Positions 1-9,482 of a stretch of DNA of 64,000 nucleotides are shown one piece after another; within the stretch, counting starts at the first letter, position 1; each line of letters starts with the position of its first letter. The notes under the pieces were generated by a model that did not search any database, was not told the origin of the DNA, and saw only the letters and a program-made list of their open reading frames with translations. Position numbers and translations under genes: made by a program. The stretch is from Flagellimonas flava (GTDB lineage Bacteria > Bacteroidota > Bacteroidia > Flavobacteriales > Flavobacteriaceae), in NCBI RefSeq assembly GCF_900129665.1, contig NZ_FQWL01000009.1:1-64000 (forward strand), written 5' to 3'.

Positions 1-717
1 GACCTGTCCATTGAGTTGAGAATTGACGACGGAACTGACGGGGATTTGTTGAGCACCTTGAGAATCTTCAGAGAGTTTGTTGATAGAACTATTGAGGATG
101 GCGATCCTGACCTTTCAGAAGCTGAAGCTGAATTGATCAGCTATGACATTTCCAGCTTGGAGCTTGTTGAGGAAACTGATGATGATGGTGAGGTGACCAA
201 CTCCTACAGAAGAGTAGAGTTCACTCGTACACTTGCTGAGTTGTTGGGCGGTGCCTTGACATTCGGTGATCTAGGTGTCAACGACGAATTTAACTTGCGT
301 GTTGAGATCGAAACTGCCGACGGCAGGATCATCACAACCAACGCTCCCGGTACAGAGAACTTTATTCAAGTTATCGTATTGGATTGTACTTTGTTGAATG
401 CAGATGCACCATTCCCAGGTGAATACACCATCAACTTCTTCGATAGCTTTGGAGACGGATGGGATGGAGCTAAAATCACCGTTTCCATTGATGGTGGTTC
501 TGCTCAAGAGTACACCTTAGGAAATGGAACTTCCGGTTCTGCCAAGTTCACTGTTCCTGAAGGAGCAACTTCCTTGGACGTTGAGTACGTTCCTGGAGCG
601 TTCGAGTCTGAGCACTCTTATAACATTGCAGATCCAAATGGTAACCAAGCTGCAGCTGATGCAGGTGGTGCCCTAGGTCCAGTTGTTGGACCTGTTGGAA
701 TCGCGGTTTGTGAATAA
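1..717 (+). CDS. Secreted/surface protein, C-terminal part (5' end outside window)
   Basis: The reading frame is open from the first base of the window, so the gene begins upstream; 238 residues are visible. The visible part is acidic, with no membrane segment. Residues about 135-165 carry the motif FFDSFGDGWDGA followed by short beta-type stretches (KITVSIDGG, KFTVPEGATSLDVEYVPG); I recognise this pattern from C-terminal regions of Bacteroidota extracellular proteins, but no enzymatic function follows from it. The protein ends in a Cys-Glu dipeptide. There is no recognisable T9SS C-terminal sorting domain. A strong hairpin terminator follows 20 bases after the stop, so this is the last gene of its transcript. 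Function unknown. Confidence 0.75.
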   Translation, partial: DLSIELRIDDGTDGDLLSTLRIFREFVDRTIEDGDPDLSEAEAELISYDISSLELVEETDDDGEVTNSYRRVEFTRTLAELLGGALTFGDLGVNDEFNLRVEIETADGRIITTNAPGTENFIQVIVLDCTLLNADAPFPGEYTINFFDSFGDGWDGAKITVSIDGGSAQEYTLGNGTSGSAKFTVPEGATSLDVEYVPGAFESEHSYNIADPNGNQAAADAGGALGPVVGPVGIAVCE

Positions 718-736
718 TACACTAAATCAGCATATG

Positions 737-768
737 AAAAGGGCATCCAATTGGATGCCCTTTTTTTT
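737..768 (+). terminator. Rho-independent terminator
   Basis: A perfect 20-base palindrome (GGGCATCC AATT GGATGCCC, 741-760) is flanked by A4 on the left and a run of eight T on the right. It ends the transcript of the surface protein at 1-717. Confidence 0.9.
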
Positions 769-921
769 CACCAAACTTTTAACGCTTTACTACCCTATTA
801 TTTTCCCAAATTGAATTAGTTTTCCGTTCCCAAAACGACTTATGCCTAGGTGCTTACATTGATCACACTTCCTTTGAAGTAAGATTATTATGTTTTATTT
901 TGAATTAATTTTGCTTTCTCG

Positions 922-3900
922 ATGCTAAGAAAAAGTTCTTTGCTCTTATTTTGCGCTACGCTGATAGGCTGCGGTGAGGTTTCTACTAAGGACAACACCC
1001 CAGATATTACTTCCTCCAACTCAAACAAACCATTGTTTCAAAAACTGAATGCTTCTGAAACTGGTTTGGACTTTTCAAATTCTATACAACATAATGTTGC
1101 AACACTAGAGAATCTCTTTGATTACGATTATTTCTATAATGGCGCCGGGGTTGGACTGGAAGACCTTAATAATGACGGCCTGCTAGATCTCGTTTTCTGT
1201 GGCAATCAAGTACCAAATCGAATCTATATTAATGAAGGAGGACTAAAGTTTAAGGACATCACTTCAACTTCCGGAGTAAATACACTTAAACATTGGTCCA
1301 ACGGAGTCACTTTTGCCGACGTGAACAATGACGGGTGGATGGACATCTATATTTCCCAAGGAGGACCTAAAAACCGGGAACAACGTAAAAATTTGCTCCT
1401 TATCAATCAAAAGAATGAAACCTTTTTGGAAAGTGCCGAGGATTACGGGCTTGCAGACGTAGGCATTAGTACCCAATCCGCTTTTTTCGATTTTGACAAG
1501 GACGGTGACTTGGATTGTGTGGTCATGAATGAAAATGAGCTCTACGGTTTTGACCCCATTCGCCTTGAGCGTTATATAAAGGCCAATCCAGGGAGCGCAT
1601 ATTTTAATTCATCCCATTTTTATCGGAATGATGGGGGAAGATTCACCGATATTACCAAAGAGGTGGGAATAGAAAAGCCCATTTTTGGCTTGGGATTGGC
1701 CATTTCTGATATAAACGAGGATGGATGGATGGACATGTACCTTGCCAGTGATTACTACCTACCAGATGCGATGTACATCAACAACGGTGATGGCACTTTT
1801 AAAGATCAAATCAAGGAAACCACCAATCAGATTTCCTTTTATGGGATGGGAATGGACATAGCCGATCTGGACAACGACAACCTTCAGGATATCTTTGTTC
1901 TGGATATGGCGGCGAACGACCATGTACGATCAAAAACCCTAATGGCCTCCATGAGCACGGGTAGATTTGATTATTTGGTCAATAAAGCGGATTTCCAGTA
2001 CCAATACATGTATAATTCCTTGCAGAAAAACCTTGGAAATCAAAAATTCACCAACATCTCCCAACTTTCCGGGGTAGCCAATACGGATTGGAGCTGGTCC
2101 GTGCTTATGAACGATTTTGATTTGGACGGACACAAGGAAATCCATATCACCAATGGATATAGACGTTACGCACTGGATAATGACCTACAGCGAAAGGTGT
2201 TCGAAGCCCGTCAAAAATATGGTCAAAATGTGCCGTTGGAGGTCAAAGAAAGTTTATACAGCTCCATGCCTTCCGAAAAGTTGCCCAACATCATGTACAA
2301 AAGAACATCTGCTCTTAAATACGAAAATGTATCCGCCGCATGGGGGTTAGACGACTTTTCCTTTAGTAACGGGGCGGTAAGTGGGGATTTAGACAATGAC
2401 GGAGATTTAGATCTTGTCATCAACAATATGGATGATCAGGCCTTTCTGTATCAAAACATGGCCATAGAGGAACAAAAAGGAAACTATTTAAAGGTAATCA
2501 CCAACGGCAATTCCTCAGAAGAATTTGCCAGAGTGGACATCAAAGTTCAAGGGTCCTCGCAAACTGTAGAGATCAAACGTGTTCGAGGCTATAGGTCTTC
2601 CCAAGAGAACAATGCATTTTTTGGAGTCGGTGGACACCAGACCATCGATACGGTAACGGTTTTTTGGAAGTCGGGTAAAATGGAGCGGAAATTCAATGTT
2701 CCAAGCAACACAACAGTTGTATTCAATATCAAAGACGCCAAGCAGATTGCTCCAAAAAGAACCTCGAAGAATCCTTTTGTTCCAGTTAATGCAAAAAACT
2801 TGGGATTGGACTTTGTGCACAACGAAAATCCTTTTGATGATTTTGAAAAGGAGATTTTGCTGCCCTACAAACAGTCAAATCTAGGACCGTTTGTCTCAAA
2901 GGGGGACATTAATAATGATGGCCTGATGGATTTGCATATAGGAGGGGCATCAGGTCAGGCCGGACAGCTTTATATACAATCCAATAAAGGATTTACCAAA
3001 TTGGACTCCCCTGCCCTTGCCAATGATGCACAGTTTGAAGATATGGAGTCCTCTTTCTTTGATTTCGACGGAGATAATGATTTAGATCTTTATATTGTCA
3101 GCGGCGGTAATGAGTTTGACGAGTTTTCATCCTATCACACGGACAGAATCTACCTGAACAACGGAAGTGGCGTATATACCAAATTGGAGATTGATGCCCT
3201 CAGATCTTATCCAAAAAACGGAAAGGCCGTAAGTTTCATTGATTTCGACCAAGACGGTGATCAAGATATTCTAGTGGGCAATCGGGTGGTTCCCAAAATG
3301 TATCCAAATCCACAATCTTCTACAATTTATGAAAACGCAGATGGGGAGCTTATCGATGTTACCCAGAAAATTGCACCGCAACTGCATTCCTTCGGAATTG
3401 TTAACGATATTCAAATCACTGATGTCAACAACGATGGTTGGATGGATTTTATCGTAGTTGGCGAATGGACGGGCATTGGAGTCTTTATTAACCAGAAGGG
3501 AATATTTCAGAATATTGACGAAAAAGATTCCGTGCTTAGGGAAAAAGGTTGGTGGTTCTCCATCCATGAAACGGACATCAATAATGATGGCCTGAAAGAC
3601 TATGTTGTTGGCAACGCTGGACTTAACATCAAATTTAAAGCCTCACCGCAAAAGCCCTTTAAGGTCTATGCCACGGATTTTGACGAAAACGGAACAAATG
3701 ATATTGTACTCAGTAAAAAGTACAATGGCACCTATGTACCAGTTAGAGGACGCGAGTGTTCTTCGCAACAAATGCCTTTTATCAAGGAAAAATTTGGCAC
3801 TTATAGTGAATTTGCCAATGCCAGTTTGGTAGATATTTATGGAGATAAATTGAACTCCTCCTATGAAAGTAGCGTAACTGAATTCAACTCTGTTTTGCTG

Positions 3901-4254
3901 ATTAACAAGGGTGACGGGAGTTTCGAAAAGAGTATATTGCCCGTGGAAAGTCAATTCTTCCCATTATTGGATTGTGTAATGGTTGACATTAACAAAGATG
4001 GTTATGAGGACATCATTGCCGCCGGTAATATTTATGAAACAGAAGTTGAAACCCCCCGTTTGGATGCCATTTCGGGACAAATACTACTTTCCAACGGAAA
4101 GGACGGGTACACTGCCCTATCCCATCAAGAATCCGGACTGTTCCTTAACGGCAATGTAAAGAGCATTGAAATCATAGAGAATTCGAAAGGAGAAAAGTAT
4201 TTGATAACAGCAGTTAACGACGGTGCGGTCCTGGTGCACAAATTAGCATCATGA
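922..4254 (+). CDS. FG-GAP/VCBS repeat lipoprotein with ASPIC/UnbV domain (CRTAC1-like)
   Basis: A 1110-residue exported protein. The N-terminus is a lipoprotein signal with lipobox LIGC (Cys17). The rest is a chain of about thirteen FG-GAP-type blade motifs with Ca-binding-like loops, for example DLNNDGLLDL, DVNNDGWMDI, DFDKDGDLD, DLDNDGDLDL, DINNDGLMDL, DFDQDGDQDI and DINKDGYEDI. An ASPIC/UnbV-type domain lies at about residues 520-595 (ending with TVTVFWKSGK), splitting the blades into two propeller-like halves. Such proteins are often mislabelled as RNA-binding and are usually found near SusC/SusD genes in Bacteroidota; here it stands alone. A -7 type box TAATTTTG (906-913) sits just before the ATG. 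Probable role: surface binding or adhesion; ligand unknown. Confidence 0.88.
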   Translation: MLRKSSLLLFCATLIGCGEVSTKDNTPDITSSNSNKPLFQKLNASETGLDFSNSIQHNVATLENLFDYDYFYNGAGVGLEDLNNDGLLDLVFCGNQVPNRIYINEGGLKFKDITSTSGVNTLKHWSNGVTFADVNNDGWMDIYISQGGPKNREQRKNLLLINQKNETFLESAEDYGLADVGISTQSAFFDFDKDGDLDCVVMNENELYGFDPIRLERYIKANPGSAYFNSSHFYRNDGGRFTDITKEVGIEKPIFGLGLAISDINEDGWMDMYLASDYYLPDAMYINNGDGTFKDQIKETTNQISFYGMGMDIADLDNDNLQDIFVLDMAANDHVRSKTLMASMSTGRFDYLVNKADFQYQYMYNSLQKNLGNQKFTNISQLSGVANTDWSWSVLMNDFDLDGHKEIHITNGYRRYALDNDLQRKVFEARQKYGQNVPLEVKESLYSSMPSEKLPNIMYKRTSALKYENVSAAWGLDDFSFSNGAVSGDLDNDGDLDLVINNMDDQAFLYQNMAIEEQKGNYLKVITNGNSSEEFARVDIKVQGSSQTVEIKRVRGYRSSQENNAFFGVGGHQTIDTVTVFWKSGKMERKFNVPSNTTVVFNIKDAKQIAPKRTSKNPFVPVNAKNLGLDFVHNENPFDDFEKEILLPYKQSNLGPFVSKGDINNDGLMDLHIGGASGQAGQLYIQSNKGFTKLDSPALANDAQFEDMESSFFDFDGDNDLDLYIVSGGNEFDEFSSYHTDRIYLNNGSGVYTKLEIDALRSYPKNGKAVSFIDFDQDGDQDILVGNRVVPKMYPNPQSSTIYENADGELIDVTQKIAPQLHSFGIVNDIQITDVNNDGWMDFIVVGEWTGIGVFINQKGIFQNIDEKDSVLREKGWWFSIHETDINNDGLKDYVVGNAGLNIKFKASPQKPFKVYATDFDENGTNDIVLSKKYNGTYVPVRGRECSSQQMPFIKEKFGTYSEFANASLVDIYGDKLNSSYESSVTEFNSVLLINKGDGSFEKSILPVESQFFPLLDCVMVDINKDGYEDIIAAGNIYETEVETPRLDAISGQILLSNGKDGYTALSHQESGLFLNGNVKSIEIIENSKGEKYLITAVNDGAVLVHKLAS

Positions 4255-4282
4255 TTCCATTTAACCCCATGACCACAGCCAA

Positions 4283-5014
4283 ATGAGTAAACAGATATAC
4301 GGAATTCGGGCCATTATAGAGGCTATTGACGCCTCTCAGCCCATCAATAAGATATTTCTACAAAAAGGCCTTAGCGGAGACCTGTTTCGTGAACTGGAAA
4401 GTCTGATTCGAAAGCAAGGGATAAGCTCTTCCTACGTACCTGTGGAAAAGCTGAATCGGTTGACCAAAAACAATCATCAAGGTGCTGTCGCCCAGATTTC
4501 CCCGGTTGAATTTCATGATTTTGAAGTTTTAGTGGAAAACATTGTTGCAAAAAACAACTCACCTTTTTTTCTATTGTTGGACCAAGTTTCAGATGTTAGA
4601 AATTTTGGAGCTATCATAAGAACTGCTGAATGCTGCGGTGTCGATGGCATTATAGTGCCCAAAAGCGGTGCTGCACCAATTACTGACGATACCGTTAAAA
4701 CTTCTGCCGGTGCGGTTTTTAATGTTCCCGTAGCCAAGGTTGACCATCTAAAAGATGCCATATTCTACCTTCAATCATCGGGAGTAACCGTGGTTGGAGC
4801 TACCGAAAAAACAGAAAAACATATCTATTCCATCGATTTTAAAGGACCCTGTGCTGTGGTCATGGGAGCGGAAGACAGGGGCATTTCCCCATCCGTCCTT
4901 AAAATGGTAGATTACAAGGCCAAGCTTCCCCTATTGGGCAAAATTGGGTCGCTAAATGTATCCGTGGCATGCGGAGTCTTCCTTTATGAAGTAGTTAGAC
5001 AACGAAGTAAATAA
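4283..5014 (+). CDS. rlmB: 23S rRNA (guanosine(2251)-2'-O)-methyltransferase
   Basis: SPOUT-class rRNA methyltransferase of 243 residues, the usual length for RlmB/TrmH-family enzymes; it 2'-O-methylates G2251 of 23S rRNA using SAM. The N-terminal substrate-binding domain (1-80) begins YGIRAIIEAI. The knot domain shows motif 1 (DVRNFGAIIRTAE, Asn107 and Arg113), motif 2 (VVMGAEDRGI, about 193-201) and motif 3 (SLNVSVACGVFLYE, about 223-236). It starts 28 bases after the FG-GAP gene and ends 3 bases before the convergent rhomboid gene. Confidence 0.92.
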   Translation: MSKQIYGIRAIIEAIDASQPINKIFLQKGLSGDLFRELESLIRKQGISSSYVPVEKLNRLTKNNHQGAVAQISPVEFHDFEVLVENIVAKNNSPFFLLLDQVSDVRNFGAIIRTAECCGVDGIIVPKSGAAPITDDTVKTSAGAVFNVPVAKVDHLKDAIFYLQSSGVTVVGATEKTEKHIYSIDFKGPCAVVMGAEDRGISPSVLKMVDYKAKLPLLGKIGSLNVSVACGVFLYEVVRQRSK

Positions 5015-5017
5015 TCT

Positions 5018-5752
5018 TCAGTTCTCTCTTTTCTTTTTATAATGATAGGTGATCTTGATCGAATCATCCGCAACCGTCTTTTCCTCGGGTTGTGACTCAA
5101 TAAAATTTCCATGTTCATCAAAATGCCTTAAAAAGGGGTCTTCCTCCTCATTAAAACCTTCTTTTTCCCATTCGTACTTCTTTACCTCAGGCACTTTCAC
5201 CTTTGTAATTAAAGCGAGGAACAAACCTGTAATAAATCCAGATAAGTGGCCTTCCCAAGATATACCATCCTTAACGGGAAAAATGTACCATATCATACTT
5301 CCGTAAATAAAAACAACCACTAGGGAAAGCGCCACAAGTCTAAAATGTTTTGCAAAAACACCCTTAAAGAAAATGAAACTTGCCAGTACATAAATAAGTC
5401 CACTGGCCCCAATATGATAGGAGGGCCTACCAATCAACCAAGTCAATATTCCTGAAAGTAGCACGCCTAGAACCAAGGTGCGAAGGGCGATCTCCCTATA
5501 GAAATACACCAAAAAGGCAGTTAGAACCGCTAATGGAATGGTATTATTGTACAAATGTTCAACGGATCCATGGATAAACGGACTAAAAAGTACACCCCGT
5601 AACCCAGTCAATTTCCTCGGATAAATTCCAAAGTCATTAAAATTGATACCGAACTGTACCTCTACCCAAAAAACGGTCCATATAGCAAGTATGGCCGCCA
5701 ACGGTGCCAGCAGGACACTACCCGAAAACTGAAAACTATCTTTTGGCTTCAT
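5018..5752 (-). CDS. Rhomboid family intramembrane serine protease
   Basis: A 244-residue polytopic membrane protein with about six hydrophobic segments. Catalytic Ser lies in GASG (Ser117) and catalytic His in WEGHLSG (His169); the HLYNN motif (66-70) gives the conserved His/Asn of the oxyanion region. Rhomboids cleave transmembrane substrates inside the membrane. The last 55 residues form a charged soluble tail (EEEDPFLRHFDEHGNF), commonly seen in flavobacterial rhomboids. It is convergent with rlmB and divergent from rarA. Substrate unknown. Confidence 0.9.
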   Translation of the reverse strand: MKPKDSFQFSGSVLLAPLAAILAIWTVFWVEVQFGINFNDFGIYPRKLTGLRGVLFSPFIHGSVEHLYNNTIPLAVLTAFLVYFYREIALRTLVLGVLLSGILTWLIGRPSYHIGASGLIYVLASFIFFKGVFAKHFRLVALSLVVVFIYGSMIWYIFPVKDGISWEGHLSGFITGLFLALITKVKVPEVKKYEWEKEGFNEEEDPFLRHFDEHGNFIESQPEEKTVADDSIKITYHYKKKREN

Positions 5753-5885
5753 TGCCTTTCCAATAACAATTATCCATCCATAACCTTGAAATTACACAAA
5801 TTGTCAGGTAATCATTGGAAAACTTTCAAAACACAGCTTGTCCCTTCCAATCTTTCACGCTGTAAAATGTATTATTTTTATCGCT

Positions 5886-7163
5886 ATGAATGAACCGTTG
5901 GCAGAGCGAGTACGCCCCAAAACCCTAGAAGATTATATCAGTCAAAACCATTTGGTGGGGGCGGATGGCTCGTTGACACATCAGATTAAGAACGGCATCA
6001 TTCCCTCTCTGATTTTTTGGGGGCCTCCAGGTACCGGAAAAACCACTTTAGCCAACATCATTGCCCACGAGAGTGAAAGGCCCTTTTATACCTTAAGCGC
6101 TATCAGCAGCGGAGTAAAAGACGTTAGGGAAGTAATTGACAAAGCAAAGCAAGGTGGAGGACTGTTCACAGCCAAAAATCCCATTTTGTTTATAGACGAA
6201 ATCCATCGTTTTAGTAAATCACAACAAGATTCCTTGCTTGGTGCCGTAGAAAAGGGTTGGGTCACCCTTATCGGAGCTACCACAGAAAATCCAAGTTTTG
6301 AGGTTATTCCCGCACTTTTGTCAAGATGCCAAGTCTATGTCTTAAACCCATTTGGCAAGGAAGATTTGGAGGCTCTCTTAAATAGGGCAATAACTACCGA
6401 CACCATCTTAAAATCTAAAAAAATTGTTCTAAAGGAAACCGAGGCGCTTTTGCGATTATCTGGCGGTGACGGGAGAAAGTTGCTTAATATTTTTGAACTT
6501 ATCGTAAACTCAGAGGTTGGCGAATCCATAACGGTTACCAATGAATTGGTAATGAACAAGGTGCAGAAAAACACCGTTTTGTACGATAAGACAGGAGAAC
6601 AGCACTATGATATCATCTCTGCATTTATCAAATCTGTTAGGGGCAGTGACCCAAATGCAGCGGTTTATTGGCTAGCACGCATGATTGAGGGAGGTGAAGA
6701 TGTTAAGTTTATTGCCAGGAGAATGGTGATACTTGCCTCTGAAGATATCGGAAATGCAAATCCTACTGCATTGGTAATGGCCAATTCAACGTTCCAAGCC
6801 GTAAACACGATTGGCTATCCCGAAGCAAGGATTATTCTCAGTCAGTGCGCCACCTACTTGGCCACTTCTGCCAAAAGTAACGCCAGTTACGCTGCCATTA
6901 AACAAGCCCAACAAAAAGTAAAGGAAACCGGTGACCTACCCGTGCCCCTGCCAATTAGGAACGCCCCCACAAAGTTGATGAAAGACTTAGGCTATGGAAA
7001 AGGTTATGATTATGCCCACGACCATAAGAACAATTTTGTGGACTTTGAATTTCTTCCTGAAGAAATCTCTGGGACCGTTTTCTACGAACCCGGTGAGAAC
7101 CCTAGAGAGAAAGCCATGCGCGATTTTCTAAAAAAACGTTGGAAGGGAAAATATGAATACTAG
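5886..7163 (+). CDS. rarA: Replication-associated recombination protein A (AAA+ ATPase)
   Basis: MgsA/WHIP-family clamp-loader-like ATPase of 425 residues acting at stalled replication forks. Walker A is GPPGTGKT (46-53), Walker B LFIDEIH (101-107), the sensor/arginine-finger region is GATTENPSFEV with ALLSRC following, and the C-terminal part has the family tetramerisation domain (SDPNAAVYWLARM, ASEDIGNANP). The frame continues 16 codons upstream to 5838, but the family begins with ..PLAERVRPKTLEDY, so the ATG at 5886 is chosen. Convergent with the gene ending at 7160; the two overlap by 4 bases. Confidence 0.93.
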   Translation: MNEPLAERVRPKTLEDYISQNHLVGADGSLTHQIKNGIIPSLIFWGPPGTGKTTLANIIAHESERPFYTLSAISSGVKDVREVIDKAKQGGGLFTAKNPILFIDEIHRFSKSQQDSLLGAVEKGWVTLIGATTENPSFEVIPALLSRCQVYVLNPFGKEDLEALLNRAITTDTILKSKKIVLKETEALLRLSGGDGRKLLNIFELIVNSEVGESITVTNELVMNKVQKNTVLYDKTGEQHYDIISAFIKSVRGSDPNAAVYWLARMIEGGEDVKFIARRMVILASEDIGNANPTALVMANSTFQAVNTIGYPEARIILSQCATYLATSAKSNASYAAIKQAQQKVKETGDLPVPLPIRNAPTKLMKDLGYGKGYDYAHDHKNNFVDFEFLPEEISGTVFYEPGENPREKAMRDFLKKRWKGKYEY

Positions 7164-8011
7164 AACTTGATATGTAGTTCTTCAAGTTTTTTACCACTAC
7201 CTTCGGCGTACTCCAAGTACCATTTCTCCCCTTTTTTGTAGACCATTCCGTTTTTCACTTCGTCATCCACTAGAAAAATATTGTCCACAGAGGTCTTGAT
7301 CAATTTAAGAATCACTTTGGGAGAACTGTCCACCAATTGATAGCCAGTTTCCGTGGGTTGGGCATAAAGCAGCTCAATTGCTTCAGGAGCCTTCTCGGCT
7401 GTCACCGCCTTTTTAAAACTTGATGTTTTGGGTTCCTTGCTCTCAAAGCTCTGCTCCTCCGGCGTTGCCACTTGTTTAACCACTGACTGTTTTACCGTGT
7501 CTTCCACGCTTTTAACATCATTCTTAAAACTTACCACAATGGGCTTTTCGGCAGCAGTTTCTTTTTCAGCACGCTCCTGTTTGGGCGTATATTCGTAATT
7601 CAAACCTTCAAATGATGTGCCCGCTTCCATTAGTGCCTCCCTGTAGGAAACTTTGTATTCCTTCGTTTTACTTCGCCCTTCCCTTGACCTGAAAATCTCT
7701 ACCCCTTTGCAGTCCCTAAGCACTACCGTCAATTTCGTAGTAAACATACTCGAATCATCTTGTAGGTCTGCTAAAAGACCTAAGCACCGATTATCTGCCA
7801 AATCTTCTGGAAGTCTATCATTATAAACGACATTAAACCCGTTTTTCACCAAAAGAAATTTAAGATTTGTACTGGTCTGATGCTTGTTTTCAACATTATA
7901 GTCCTTGAACTTTTTGGGTACTATGATATATTTATAGTTGTTCAATTGCGCATTTGCAACAACACCAAATCCTAATAGAAATACCAATAAAAATAACGAT
8001 TGAGGTCTCAT
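7160..8011 (-). CDS. Secreted hypothetical protein, third gene of DUF5723 operon
   Basis: 283 residues from the ATG at 8011, where a clear signal peptide begins (MRPQSLFLLVFLLGF, cleavage near ANA-Q). A longer frame to 8059 would overlap the upstream gene and hide the signal. The N-terminal half resembles small periplasmic or outer-membrane-associated Flavobacteria proteins (YKYIIVPKKFKDY near the start); the middle (about 135-205) is a charged, low-complexity Lys/Glu/Ser linker; the C-terminal 70 residues form a compact domain containing NGMVYKKGEKWYLEY. It lies 13 bases downstream of the DUF5723 gene and probably shares its transcript. I do not recognise a function. Confidence 0.72.
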   Translation of the reverse strand: MRPQSLFLLVFLLGFGVVANAQLNNYKYIIVPKKFKDYNVENKHQTSTNLKFLLVKNGFNVVYNDRLPEDLADNRCLGLLADLQDDSSMFTTKLTVVLRDCKGVEIFRSREGRSKTKEYKVSYREALMEAGTSFEGLNYEYTPKQERAEKETAAEKPIVVSFKNDVKSVEDTVKQSVVKQVATPEEQSFESKEPKTSSFKKAVTAEKAPEAIELLYAQPTETGYQLVDSSPKVILKLIKTSVDNIFLVDDEVKNGMVYKKGEKWYLEYAEGSGKKLEELHIKF

Positions 8012-8024
8012 ATGGAACAAGTAA

Positions 8025-9482
8025 TCAATTATCGTTCCAAGATATAATATTAAATCCAAATTGTAAAGAAGCGTAATGGCTATCAGCTACGTTTCTGTAG
8101 GCCAACAGGTTATCTCCCATAATGTAAAAGTTGATAGGCCCTGCTTGTAGATTTAAACCTAGGCCAATATTCGTCAATGAATATTTATCCACAGTGTAGG
8201 TTGTCTTTACCGCCAAAGTTCTGCCAAATCTCCTTTGATAAAATCCTGTGAGTGCTGCCTGAACTCCCCTTGGTCTTTTCATCATAAAAAGCTGCCCGCC
8301 GATACTGTTTCTGTACAAATCGCTATTTCTGTTTTCTTGAACTGCTATCGCACATCCGCAATCCCTGCTATAGGTGGACTCCGCCTGTCCAAAGTCATAA
8401 CGAACCGAACCATAGGCCTTGACCGGTCTAAACGAAATATATCCTGATTCGTTTTCTTCAAATGGTACGGCCGCTTCAATCTCATCTACCAAATCCTGCC
8501 AGAGGTCATTGTTCAAATTTGTAATATCTTCTGGTAGAATTACCGTTAGTCCTTCGTTGGACACGCTGCCTTTAAGGGTGTAATTCATTATATCCTTAGA
8601 ATTGTAAACGAAACCAATGTCCAAAACACTTCCCGTAATCGTTGTCTGTGGATTGAGTTGGTAAGTAAAGCCAGCATCGAAACCCAGTCCAAGATTCCCT
8701 CCAAAAAGCGCTCTCTTACTAAATAAATTAACCAAATCACCAGCTGTTCCGGTAGAGTCCTCGTCCAAAACGTCTAAAAACCCTTCAACTCCTGAAGTTT
8801 GTAACTGCAAATCAGCCGTTATTGAAGTTCTATAAATGTTGTCCTGTCCTTGTGTAGTTGAGAATGCACCTCTATTTGCTTTGGATTGAAATTGAAAAAT
8901 GCTGGAGTAAACTTTGGCCCTGGCCCCTACTCTTAGGGCATTGTTTATTTTTCTGTTGATTCCAAAATGAAAAACATTAACCATCTCTCCCCGAAGACTT
9001 AAATCTCCTAAGTCAAAACTTCTTCCAATATTTGCTCCTCCGTTTCCCTCAAATGCAAGAATTGCCAAATCTTTGGGCCAATACACAATAACATCGGTTT
9101 CAACGTACATGCCCATTGAATAGTATTCATCCGGTCTATTTCTGCTCCTAAATCCAATAGTAAAGGCTTCTACCTGATTTGTTACGCTAAAGTCATCGCG
9201 TTTGCTCATTCCGTCAACAACCCGTTCCCTGACTTTTGTTGTGAAATCCACTCCATCATTGGCAAATAAATCATTTACCGTAACCCCGCTAGTACCAGCC
9301 TGAAAATACAATCCCGAAATTCCAGGTACGCCAACATGCCATTTCTCTGAAGCTTTAACTCCAGGATTGACCATTAGAGATTGAGGTATTTCATAAAAGT
9401 CGTATAACAATTGCTTGTTTTGCGCAGATAATGAAACCGTGCCATAGACCACGGCCAGAAATAATACGGACTTCAATCTCAT
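8025..9482 (-). CDS. DUF5723 family outer membrane beta-barrel-like protein
   Basis: 485 residues with signal peptide (MRLKSVLFLAVVYGTVSLSA). The N-terminus of the mature form contains QSLMVNPG, the signature shared by PorP/SprF-like and DUF5723 proteins. The rest alternates short beta strands with turns (YSMGMYVET, NALRVGARAKVYSS, GNLGLGFDAGFTYQLNP, RFGRTLAVKTTYTV), typical of an outer-membrane barrel. The start overlaps the stop of the upstream lipoprotein gene by 4 bases (ATGA), indicating translational coupling. The family is very common in Bacteroidota; its role is unknown, although a link to surface assembly is plausible. Confidence 0.82.
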   Translation of the reverse strand: MRLKSVLFLAVVYGTVSLSAQNKQLLYDFYEIPQSLMVNPGVKASEKWHVGVPGISGLYFQAGTSGVTVNDLFANDGVDFTTKVRERVVDGMSKRDDFSVTNQVEAFTIGFRSRNRPDEYYSMGMYVETDVIVYWPKDLAILAFEGNGGANIGRSFDLGDLSLRGEMVNVFHFGINRKINNALRVGARAKVYSSIFQFQSKANRGAFSTTQGQDNIYRTSITADLQLQTSGVEGFLDVLDEDSTGTAGDLVNLFSKRALFGGNLGLGFDAGFTYQLNPQTTITGSVLDIGFVYNSKDIMNYTLKGSVSNEGLTVILPEDITNLNNDLWQDLVDEIEAAVPFEENESGYISFRPVKAYGSVRYDFGQAESTYSRDCGCAIAVQENRNSDLYRNSIGGQLFMMKRPRGVQAALTGFYQRRFGRTLAVKTTYTVDKYSLTNIGLGLNLQAGPINFYIMGDNLLAYRNVADSHYASLQFGFNIISWNDN

